The notes under the pieces: model-generated | The model's input: only the letters and a program-made list of their open reading frames with translations | The model's database searches: none | Told to the model about the DNA's origin: nothing | Shown here: positions 30,758 through 38,094 of the stretch, in pieces | Layout of the letters: each line of letters starts with the position of its first letter | How positions within the stretch are numbered: the stretch's first letter is position 1 | Translations under genes and position numbers: made by a program | Source: Streptomyces halstedii | GTDB lineage: Bacteria; Actinomycetota; Actinomycetes; Streptomycetales; Streptomycetaceae | NCBI GenBank assembly: GCA_000720535.1 | Contig: JOAZ01000036.1 | Coordinates: 1-48,271, forward strand | Length of the DNA: 48,271 nucleotides | Direction: 5' to 3'

Positions 30758-32005
30758 ATGGACGCTCGGAAGGTCGGCCGCCGCATCGCGTATTGGCGAG
30801 AGCGCCGCCGGATCACACAAGTTGACTTCGCTGCCCTCATGGGCAAAACCCGCCGATGGGTGCAGCAACTCGAAAGCGGTGAGCGGCAGGCAGACCCCCG
30901 CCTCTCTGTGCTGGAGTCCGCCGTTCGAATCCTCGGGATCGACCTCGCCGACCTCCTCACCGACCGGCCCACTGTCGACTGTGTCGACGCGGTCGAGCTG
31001 GAACAGATCCGGGCCGCTCTCCAACGGCACGACGTGATCACGGGGACCGCCGACGCCGACGGCGCCGACCCCCTCGACGTCGAGACACTGCGCCGCCGCG
31101 TCGTCTACGGCTGGACCTCCTTCCAGTCCTCGGCGTTCGCCAGCCTCGGCCGCCTGGTCCCCGAGCTCCTCACCGAGGCCAACCGCGCCGCCGCCCGGCA
31201 CACGGGGGAGGACCAACTCGCCGCGTACCGCGCCCTGTCCATGGCCTTACAGCTCACCGAGGCCGCCGCGATCAAGTTCGGGTCCGGGGACCTCGCGCAC
31301 ATCGCCGGGCACCGCGCAGTGATCGCCGCCGAACGGTCCGGCGATCCGGTCATCATGGCGAGCGCCGCCCGGCACCTGGCCGACGCCATGACCAACCACG
31401 GACAGCCGCACGCCGCCGCCGACTTCGCCACGGCCGCCGCCGACCGCCTCGGCCCCGAGCTGATCCGCTCCGGAGCGTCCGGCTTGTCCACGCTCGGGAT
31501 GCTCTACCTCAAAGCCGCCATGGCCAAGGCGACGGCCGCCGACCGTGACGACGCCCGCGCCGCGCAGGCCGCCCGCACCGTCCCCGATCTCCTCGACCAG
31601 GCCGAGGAGCACGCCGACGAGCTCGGCGACGACGGCGACGGCAACGCACTGTGGACCGCATTCGGCCGGACGAACGTCGCGCTGTACCGCGTCGCCGCAC
31701 ACGTCCAGCTCGCCGAGGGCGCCGAGGCCGTCGCCGTCGCGCTGCGCATCCCCGAACCCGCCCGCGCAGACCTCCCGCGCGAGCGCCGCGCGCACCACCT
31801 CGCCGACCTCGCCCGCGCCTACACACAAGCCGGGAAGCGCGAGGAAGCCGTCGGGGTGCTCCTCGACGCCGAGCGAGAGGCCGAGGAAGAGGTTCACTGC
31901 CGACCGCGGACCCGCCAACTCGTCGACGACCTGCGCCTACTGGGGACCGGCAACGCCGAAGGGAGGTTGCGGGCGCTCGCCGCGCGCTGTGGACTGCCCG
32001 GGTGA
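30758..32005 (+). CDS. XRE-family regulator with TPR-like domain
   Basis: ATG 30758 follows GGAG. Residues ~5-62 form an XRE HTH (RERRRITQVDFAALMGKTRR, then WVQQLESGER). The remaining 350 residues are helical repeats of TPR type (AAYRALSMALQLTEAAA ... LADLARAYTQAGKREEAVGV). Large XRE-TPR regulators are common in Streptomyces. It is coupled by a 4-base overlap to a flavoprotein gene and faces a palindromic operator also found at 29390. Confidence 0.82.
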   Translation: MDARKVGRRIAYWRERRRITQVDFAALMGKTRRWVQQLESGERQADPRLSVLESAVRILGIDLADLLTDRPTVDCVDAVELEQIRAALQRHDVITGTADADGADPLDVETLRRRVVYGWTSFQSSAFASLGRLVPELLTEANRAAARHTGEDQLAAYRALSMALQLTEAAAIKFGSGDLAHIAGHRAVIAAERSGDPVIMASAARHLADAMTNHGQPHAAADFATAAADRLGPELIRSGASGLSTLGMLYLKAAMAKATAADRDDARAAQAARTVPDLLDQAEEHADELGDDGDGNALWTAFGRTNVALYRVAAHVQLAEGAEAVAVALRIPEPARADLPRERRAHHLADLARAYTQAGKREEAVGVLLDAEREAEEEVHCRPRTRQLVDDLRLLGTGNAEGRLRALAARCGLPG

Positions 32006-32568
32006 AAACCCTGTATCTGATCACCTGCGCCGCCCCGCCCGCCCGCCACGTCCGTACCGGCATCCGTGCCGCGCAGGCCCGAGGCTGGGACGTCTGCCTC
32101 ATCCTGACCCCCTCGGCGTACCGGTGGGCCACCGAGGACGCCGAGGGCGAGCTCAACGAGCTGCGCGAGGCCACCGGCCACCCGGTGCGCCACACGTACA
32201 AGCTCCCGAGTCAGGCCGACGCACTCCCGGCCGCCGACGCCCTCCTCGTCGCCCCCGCCACCTTCAACACCCTCAACAAGTGGGCCGCCGGCATAAGCGA
32301 CACGCTCGCCCTCGGCCTGGTCACCGAGGCAATCGGCCTCGACCTTCCCCTCGTCGCCCTCCCGTACCTCAACGCCGCGCAGGCCCGACACCCCGCGCTC
32401 GCCCGCAGCGTCGCGTTCCTGCGCGAGGCAGGGGTGAGGGTCCTCCTCGACGACGGCCAGGGCGGCGGCGAGGGCGGGTTCCGTCCCCACCGTCCGAAAC
32501 ACGGCAACGTCGAGGCGTATCCGTGGGAGCTCGCCCTCGACAACCTCCCGGCGCCTGACCCTTCCTGA
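32002..32568 (+). CDS. Flavoprotein (PPC-decarboxylase-like fold)
   Basis: GTG 32002 overlaps the regulator's stop. The 188-residue product shows the flavoprotein pattern: KTLYLITCAAPPA at the N-terminus, then DALLVAPATFNTLNKWAAGI near residue 85, the segment that binds FMN phosphate in this family, then LPLVALPYLN. Such genes are often paired with XRE-TPR regulators in Streptomyces. Substrate unknown; the usual decarboxylase motif is not evident. Confidence 0.78.
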   Translation: MKTLYLITCAAPPARHVRTGIRAAQARGWDVCLILTPSAYRWATEDAEGELNELREATGHPVRHTYKLPSQADALPAADALLVAPATFNTLNKWAAGISDTLALGLVTEAIGLDLPLVALPYLNAAQARHPALARSVAFLREAGVRVLLDDGQGGGEGGFRPHRPKHGNVEAYPWELALDNLPAPDPS

Positions 32569-32583
32569 CTCGCCCGCAGCCCT

Positions 32584-32611
32584 GCGCCCGGTCCCCGAGG
32601 GGCCGGGCGCG
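32584..32611 (+). terminator. Imperfect hairpin terminator
   Basis: GCGCCCGG and CCGGGCGC pair with an inner CCCC/GGGG, right after the flavoprotein gene. Confidence 0.7.
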
Positions 32612-32669
32612 CGTTGTGCCAGAGAACAGGGCGGCGCCCTGACACACCCGTGAGCGAGGATCAGTACGG

Positions 32670-32692
32670 CACGTCTGTACGACCGACGTGCG
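32670..32692. promoter_or_regulatory. Inverted repeat before the second FtsK-like gene
   Basis: GCACGTC and GACGTGC flank nine bases, 21 bases upstream of the start at 32713. Candidate operator. Confidence 0.5.
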
Positions 32693-32712
32693 AGACAGAG
32701 AGAGGGGGAGGA

Positions 32713-35007
32713 GTGCAAACCGCTCTACCGGAGCTCCCGGACGCCCGCGAGCTCCTCGACCACATCCCCGGCGGCGCGCTCGGCCTCGGCAGCGGCGGAC
32801 TGTTCGCCGTAATGGTCGTCGTCGCCGTGCTCGCCAACCAAGGGACACCGGCCGAACGCGCCGAGTTCAACCGGTCCATTGAACGGTTCTTCGGCAACGC
32901 CGCCGCAGGTATAGGCCGGTACGTGTCCGGCCGCGAGCTCAACGGAACCCCGCGCAGCGAGGCCACATGGTGGCGTGCCGGCGCCCCGCTCCCCGACGAC
33001 GAGAAGACCGAGACGCCCGTCGCCGAGCTCGGCGCCGCGTTGCGCAGCTCCTCGCCGACCGTGTCCCTCGGCAAGACCAGCCCGGCCCGGCGGACGGCCC
33101 GCGCGCTCACGGCTCCCGTCCGGGTGCTGTGGGGCGCCCTGCGGGGCGTGGGGCGAGTCCTCGCCGCATGGCACCGATGGCCGCGCGCTGCGCGCTCAGC
33201 GGCCCGCCTGGCGCCATTCCTGACGCTATACGGATGGTGGCGAGCGCCCCTCGTCACCGAGTGGGCCCTAATCGCCGTCGCGGGGGCGGCGATTGTCGCC
33301 GCTATCACCAGTCCGGCCGGACTCGGATGGTGGCGCGTAACGCCTGTGTGGACGGATCGACAAATCTACGGCCCCGGCGTGTGGGTGGCGGTCCGTCAGA
33401 TCCTCCGCATGGAGGAGACCGAACCCCGGGAACGGTGGCTCTCGGTGCCTGACGACATGACCGCCGACGGCGCCCGAATTGTGCTGCGCCTGCCCGCAAA
33501 ATGGATGGGAGGCCCCGAGGCCGTCACCGCCATTGAGCGCGTGATCGAGGAGCGCGTCCCCGGGGAATGGGTCTCCCGGTGGGAACGCACGACGAAAGAG
33601 CATTTCGCCGAGTGGACCCCCAAGCCGAAGCCCACACCGAAACCCGTACTCCCCGACTATGTCCCGTGGAAGTCGACCGGAGACCCGTTCCGGGTATTCG
33701 TCGGTCTGGCGATCGAAGGGGATTCGATCGTTGACGCCGTAATCCAGACGCAGACCGCCACCCCGCATTGGGGTGTGGCCGGTGACACGGGTTCCGGAAA
33801 ATCGACCGTCCTCTACATCCCTGTTGTGCATGGTCGGCAGAATGGCGAGCTTATCGACATTCTCGATACCAAGCGGAACAGTCTCAAAGAAGCCGAAGGG
33901 TTTTCAGGCGTACGCGTCCACAAAACGACGCGAGAGTGCATCTCGGCTTTCGCTGAATTCCTCGCCTCAATGATGGCGGCCGAGGCGGCGGCGGAAAAGG
34001 GAGCCGATCCGGCATTGCGGAGTCAGCTCGTATCCCGGACGCTAGTCGTCGACGAGTTGCCGACGCTCATCAAGCTCGCATATAGCTGGTGGCGATACGG
34101 AATAAAGGGAAAGGGGACGCCGCCCTTCCTTGACTGGCTCGCGATTATCCTCCTGCAAGGACGCTCCTCGAATCATCGCGTTGTCGTCGGCACGCAGCAA
34201 TTCGCGAACGCTTTCTTTGGTGGCACCATGGAGCGCGCGCAGATCGGAACGCGTATCGCGGTCGGTCAACAGGACCGCGTTTCCTGGAGCGTGGCATTCG
34301 GGCAGAGCACGCCCGTTCTTGGATTCGACTCGAAGATCAAGGGGCGCGGCGCCTACACGGACAAGCAAAAGGACCCCGACGCCGATTACCTGTATGTCCG
34401 AGAGATTCAGCCGAGTTACATCACGCCAGAAGTCGGGGCCCTCCTCGCGCAATGCCCGCCCGCGCCGGAATGGTTCGACCGTGGGGAAATGGCGCCGTGG
34501 ATCACGCCCGAGATCCTCGTCGAGGTGAACGCGACCGCGGCCACCGCGAAGTTCCTCCCCGGGGGCGAACACGGCCCCGTCGCGTTCGCCGGTGTCGCCT
34601 CCTCGGCACGGAAGGGGATCACGGGTAGTTCCCCCAGCTCACAGGGCACGACAGGGGCCCTCGCGACAGCAGGCGCGACAGGGGGCGCGACAGGTGCCGG
34701 CACCGGCCCGGCTCCCGAGCTCATTGAGGACCAGGAGGAGAAGCTCCCCGACACGTACAGCCTCGCCGAAGCCTACGAAAAGGGATTTCTCCCGTGGAAG
34801 GCGTCCACGGCCAGGACGTATTTCAAGCGAGGCGCCACGCGAGGGATTACACCCCCCGAAGGAATCACAGACGGGCAGACCTCCTACTACTCCGAGGAGG
34901 AGCTCGCGAAGTGGCTCGGCGAATGGAAAAAGTGGCAGGAAGAGAACAGCAAGAGTCCCCGAAAGGGAGCCGCAGAGGCGCAGCCGGAAGGGGCCAAGAA
35001 TGGGTGA
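32713..35007 (+). CDS. FtsK/VirD4-like ATPase, likely coupling protein
   Basis: I start at GTG 32713 after AGGGGGAGGA; longer forms lack a site. The ~764-residue product has membrane segments near 23-40 and 183-203, Walker A GDTGSGKST at 357-365 and Walker B TLVVDEL near 443. After a Gly/Ala/Thr linker, a C-terminal winged helix lies at about 680-740 (SLAEAYEKGFLPWKASTART). Placement ahead of the T4SS-like operon suggests it feeds DNA to that channel. The linker coincides exactly with octamer array locus 3. A-T content in the middle third is higher than in the neighbours. Confidence 0.85.
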   Translation: MQTALPELPDARELLDHIPGGALGLGSGGLFAVMVVVAVLANQGTPAERAEFNRSIERFFGNAAAGIGRYVSGRELNGTPRSEATWWRAGAPLPDDEKTETPVAELGAALRSSSPTVSLGKTSPARRTARALTAPVRVLWGALRGVGRVLAAWHRWPRAARSAARLAPFLTLYGWWRAPLVTEWALIAVAGAAIVAAITSPAGLGWWRVTPVWTDRQIYGPGVWVAVRQILRMEETEPRERWLSVPDDMTADGARIVLRLPAKWMGGPEAVTAIERVIEERVPGEWVSRWERTTKEHFAEWTPKPKPTPKPVLPDYVPWKSTGDPFRVFVGLAIEGDSIVDAVIQTQTATPHWGVAGDTGSGKSTVLYIPVVHGRQNGELIDILDTKRNSLKEAEGFSGVRVHKTTRECISAFAEFLASMMAAEAAAEKGADPALRSQLVSRTLVVDELPTLIKLAYSWWRYGIKGKGTPPFLDWLAIILLQGRSSNHRVVVGTQQFANAFFGGTMERAQIGTRIAVGQQDRVSWSVAFGQSTPVLGFDSKIKGRGAYTDKQKDPDADYLYVREIQPSYITPEVGALLAQCPPAPEWFDRGEMAPWITPEILVEVNATAATAKFLPGGEHGPVAFAGVASSARKGITGSSPSSQGTTGALATAGATGGATGAGTGPAPELIEDQEEKLPDTYSLAEAYEKGFLPWKASTARTYFKRGATRGITPPEGITDGQTSYYSEEELAKWLGEWKKWQEENSKSPRKGAAEAQPEGAKNG
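34648..34694 (+). repeat. GCGACAGG octamer array, locus 3
   Basis: Octamers start at 34648 (ACGACAGG), 34663 (GCGACAGC), 34675 and 34687 (GCGACAGG), with spacings 15, 12, 12 as at locus 1. CAGCTCACAG at 34635-34644 precedes it at the same offset. The reading frame differs from that at locus 1. Confidence 0.75.
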
Positions 35008-35386
35008 CCTGACCGCGATGGAGTTCCGTACGAAAACCCTCGCCGAGGGCGGTAAAGACCTCTCCGAAGGTAATGCCGCGTTCTTCTCCGTCGACCTACT
35101 ACACGGGACCGCGCGAATGTATGCGACGGAAGAATACGCCGAGACCGCGCCCGTACTGGTCGGCGCAGGATGGCACTACCGGGTTCCCGTTCCGCCCGTC
35201 GATAACGGGCAAGCTAATGCGCTCCTGCGAGACCTGGCCCCGCACGCTGAAAGCCTGTTCAAAATGACAGCTATCCGAGAGGACCCGCTCGGGGTCATCT
35301 ACTACGGCGGCGCCGGAACTGCGATGGATGCAATTCAGCGAAGGTGCGCCGCAGCGTGGCGCACTTATTGCGCGCCTAAGCGGTAG
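35000..35386 (+). CDS. Hypothetical protein, 128 aa
   Basis: ATG 35000 overlaps the end of the FtsK-like gene and follows GGAAGGGG. The product is a mixed alpha/beta protein (AAFFSVDLLHGTARMYATEE ... GVIYYGGAGTAMDAIQRR). Base composition is less GC-rich than the surroundings, like the end of the preceding gene. Probably works with the FtsK-like protein; no family recognised. Confidence 0.65.
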   Translation: MGDLTAMEFRTKTLAEGGKDLSEGNAAFFSVDLLHGTARMYATEEYAETAPVLVGAGWHYRVPVPPVDNGQANALLRDLAPHAESLFKMTAIREDPLGVIYYGGAGTAMDAIQRRCAAAWRTYCAPKR

Positions 35387-35411
35387 CGGAAGGGTTCAAC
35401 CCGAGCAAGGA

Positions 35412-35454
35412 AAGCGGCGGCGGTGCGGAATCAACTACCCGCACCGCCGCCGCT
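35412..35454. terminator. 17 bp bidirectional hairpin
   Basis: AAGCGGCGGCGGTGCGG and its exact inverse surround a 9-base loop between convergent genes and overlap the last codons of the minus-strand regulator. Confidence 0.85.
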
Positions 35455-35856
35455 TGCTTTATGGGAGTTAGGAGACAGACCTCGTACCAGACTCAAAGGG
35501 ACCGCGAAAGCACTTGCGATGATAGGAACCCACCGGCCGGGTAGGTTTCGCCTGCCGGTTTCGACGTCACAGTATGTCGAGGTAAGGACGCCGAGCATAT
35601 CGGCGATATCGCATTGACGCATACCGGCAACGGACCGCATAACTCTTAGGTCGAGGAAATCGACCTCGACAAGGTCGAATGCGGTGACGCCGAGAAGATC
35701 GGCGAGCGCGCGCAAGGTTGCCGGTCTAGGGGGGTGTCCGGTGGTTTCCCAAGTTGAAACCGTCGCCCGTGAACAGCCGAGGAACTCGGCCACATCCATT
35801 TGCGTCATCTGGCGCCGAGCGCGCAATTCGCGCAGCCGCTCGCGACGTATGCGCAC
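35431..35856 (-). CDS. Regulator with two XRE-type HTH domains, 141 aa
   Basis: The first HTH covers residues ~5-58 (RARRQMTQMDVAEFLGCSRA, then TVSTWETTG) and a second, more diverged one covers ~72-125 (MRSVAGMRQCDIADMLGVLT ... YCDVETGRRNL). The start is GTG 35856 with no clear ribosome site. It is divergent from the T4SS-like operon starting at 36053 and is the likely regulator of it. Confidence 0.78.
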   Translation of the reverse strand: MRIRRERLRELRARRQMTQMDVAEFLGCSRATVSTWETTGHPPRPATLRALADLLGVTAFDLVEVDFLDLRVMRSVAGMRQCDIADMLGVLTSTYCDVETGRRNLPGRWVPIIASAFAVPLSLVRGLSPNSHKASGGGAGS

Positions 35857-36052
35857 CCGTCATGCCCCCCCGATCGTTCTCAACATGGGGCCGCACTCTA
35901 GCGGCCCGTGATCACTCCCGCTGGCCACATGTCACAGGACTGCCACAGCCGGGGCATGTGCCATGCGAATTTCTTTGACGCTTTGATCACCCTCGGCATA
36001 GGGTCGATCACCAATGCGCTCAATGCGCCCTGACTTGGGGGAGGTTGCGGGG

Positions 36053-37174
36053 ATGCCGTCGCTTGGGACCATGCTCCGGAAGGCCGCAGGGCTACCGGAG
36101 CCCACGCCGGACCAGAGCAAGAAAGCGCCGGCACCCGTGCCCTCGCAGACACAGCAAGCCCGGCCCTCGAACCCGTGGGAGAGTGCCGGCGCCGAGCTCG
36201 CCGCGCAGCACAAGAGCACCACCTCGGCCCCGGCCGCCGAGCCCGCCGGGAGGGCCGGGCCCCGCACGCCGTGGGTTCCTCAAGAGGAGCGCAGCGGGAC
36301 CGTGTTCGCCCGCCGTCTCGGCCGCGGCCTCGTGTGGGGAGTGCTGATCCTCGCCGCCGTGACTGGCGTCCGCGCGTGGTTCATCCCGCCCAAGGTCGAC
36401 GTTCCGCCCGCGCCCAAGGTGACGGCCGGGCCGACCTACCCGAACGCCGAGGCGCAGGCCGTCGCCGCCCGATTCAGCCGGGCCTACCTCGCGTGGGACC
36501 AGGACAAGCCCGAGGACCGCGCCGCGCTCCTGGCCGCCGTGATGCCCGAGAACTCGGATACCTCGATCGGATGGGACGGGCGCGGCCGTCAGGACGTGCT
36601 AGCCGTCCAGCCGGGCGCCGTCACGACTGGCAGTCAGCACCAGGCCCGCGTACGGGTGGACGTCCTGATCAAGACCGAGGCGCCCGCGCCGACCGGCAAG
36701 GACAAAAAGAAGACGGCGGCGCCCGAGTCGCCCGCCCGATGGGTGGGCCTCGACGTGCCGGTTGTGGAGACGTCCGGGCGGGTCATCGTCACCGGGGAGC
36801 CGGGCCTCGTCGGTATCCCGGCCAAGGGCCCCAAGGCCCCCGACCTCAACACCACCAAGACCGATCAGGAGCTCGCGGCGTCGACCGAGGGCACCGTCGA
36901 ACAGTTCTTCCGCGCCTACGCGGGCGGCGACACAGACGCCGTCACCGCCCCCGGCGCGAGCGTCCCGCCGCTCCCCGAGGGCGTCGAGTACAAGGGCCTC
37001 GTTACGTGGTCCATCGACGAGGGGACCGGCGACGACAGGACCGGTACCGCTCGCGTCTCTTGGACGCTCGGCGAGGGCACGGTCGAGCAGACCTACCGCG
37101 TAGAGCTCACCCGGGTGTCGAGCGCCGACGCCGCGCGGTGGCAAGTCGCCGACGTGCACGGCGGCACTCTCTGA
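36053..37174 (+). CDS. TcpC/VirB8-like conjugation protein
   Basis: ATG 36053 follows GGGGGAGG by eight bases, better than the ATG 39 bases upstream. The 373-residue product has a disordered N-terminus and one membrane segment near 97-115 (LVWGVLILAAVTGVRAWF). Two extracellular NTF2-like domains follow (AVAARFSRAYLAWD near 140; TVEQFFRAYAGGD near 285). That is the layout of Gram-positive TcpC, the scaffold of the conjugation channel. It heads the T4SS-like cluster. Confidence 0.83.
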   Translation: MPSLGTMLRKAAGLPEPTPDQSKKAPAPVPSQTQQARPSNPWESAGAELAAQHKSTTSAPAAEPAGRAGPRTPWVPQEERSGTVFARRLGRGLVWGVLILAAVTGVRAWFIPPKVDVPPAPKVTAGPTYPNAEAQAVAARFSRAYLAWDQDKPEDRAALLAAVMPENSDTSIGWDGRGRQDVLAVQPGAVTTGSQHQARVRVDVLIKTEAPAPTGKDKKKTAAPESPARWVGLDVPVVETSGRVIVTGEPGLVGIPAKGPKAPDLNTTKTDQELAASTEGTVEQFFRAYAGGDTDAVTAPGASVPPLPEGVEYKGLVTWSIDEGTGDDRTGTARVSWTLGEGTVEQTYRVELTRVSSADAARWQVADVHGGTL

Positions 37175-37181
37175 CGGGTGC

Positions 37182-37226
37182 TATGTCCCCAGATCACAAA
37201 ACATGACCACCCGTCATAACTCCTGG
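37182..37226 (+). promoter_or_regulatory. CCCCAG...GTCATAAC element, copy 3
   Basis: CCCCAGATCACAAA, ACATG, then CGTCATAACTCCTG with the 34-base span. It contains ATGAC and GTCAT as an inverted pair. It is 33 bases upstream of the GTG at 37259 and immediately after the TcpC-like stop. Confidence 0.72.
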
Positions 37227-37258
37227 TCAGCCTGCCAATTACTCAAGGGGGAACACCC

Positions 37259-37531
37259 GTGGCACACCGCATCCCACCCGTAGCGCACGAAATCTTGGCG
37301 GCCCCGCTCACGACGGGCGCCGAACTCAAAGACTGGATCTTGATTGTCGTCGGGAACCTGTTCGCGGCGTTCCTCGCGATCCGGGCCGTCGGCTTCTTCA
37401 TCAAAGACGAGTGGGGGAAGATGATCACTCTCGCCGTCGGCGCCGTATTCGTCGGCGCGATCATCTGGGCACCCGACGCCGTACAGGGCTTCCTGACTGG
37501 CGTATGGGGCAAGGTCAGCGGGACCGCCTGA
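37259..37531 (+). CDS. Two-TM small conjugation protein (TcpD/VirB2-like position)
   Basis: GTG 37259 follows AGGGGGAA. The 90-residue product has two membrane segments (ILIVVGNLFAAFLAIRAVGF at 27-46; ITLAVGAVFVGAIIWAPDAV at 55-74). Size, topology and place before the VirB3/VirB4-like genes match the small membrane subunit of Gram-positive T4SS. Pilin function is not implied. Confidence 0.73.
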   Translation: MAHRIPPVAHEILAAPLTTGAELKDWILIVVGNLFAAFLAIRAVGFFIKDEWGKMITLAVGAVFVGAIIWAPDAVQGFLTGVWGKVSGTA

Positions 37532-38094
37532 TGCGGCGAGGCCACACCTACACCGACCATTTCAGCCTCGACACCCGGCAACACGAACTCCTCGGGATGG
37601 ACCTCGGCGAGGGCATCCCGCGCCGCGCCCTCCTCCTCGGCCTGTCCCTCTACATCGTGTGGACCGGCGCCCTGTTGCTCGTGTTCGGCCTGCCCTCGCG
37701 GATCACGTTCACGGTGTACTTTCTGCCGCCGCTCCTGACCGTGGTCTACGGCACGCAGCGCAGCCGCCGCACCGACCGGCGATGGAACATCACCAACTGG
37801 TCGATCTCGATTCGGTACCTCGTCCTCGGACACCGGCCGATCATCTGCGGCGGGCGCCGGGCCGCCACCCGAAGCGAGTGGATCAGCCGCCGGGCCCGAT
37901 GGGGCGGGAAGGTCGACACCCTCGCCGCCTCCTCGGTACTCGGCGGCGCCGTCGAGCGGTGGCTCGGTGACGACGACGTTCCGCAAGGTGCCGGCGGGCC
38001 GCTGCGCCTCAACGCGAGGCCGCGCCTGTACGGCCCCGATGCCGTGGTGAAAGCCCACGGCCGCAAAGCACTACAGCACAAGGGGGAAGCATGA
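37531..38094 (+). CDS. VirB3/TcpE-like membrane protein
   Basis: ATG 37531 overlaps the preceding stop by one base. The 187-residue product has two adjacent membrane segments near residues 33-75 (LLGLSLYIVWTGALLLVFGL; FTVYFLPPLLTVVYG) and a basic cytoplasmic tail. It overlaps the VirB4-like gene by four bases. This is the typical VirB3 arrangement, where the protein anchors the ATPase to the membrane. Confidence 0.78.
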   Translation: MRRGHTYTDHFSLDTRQHELLGMDLGEGIPRRALLLGLSLYIVWTGALLLVFGLPSRITFTVYFLPPLLTVVYGTQRSRRTDRRWNITNWSISIRYLVLGHRPIICGGRRAATRSEWISRRARWGGKVDTLAASSVLGGAVERWLGDDDVPQGAGGPLRLNARPRLYGPDAVVKAHGRKALQHKGEA

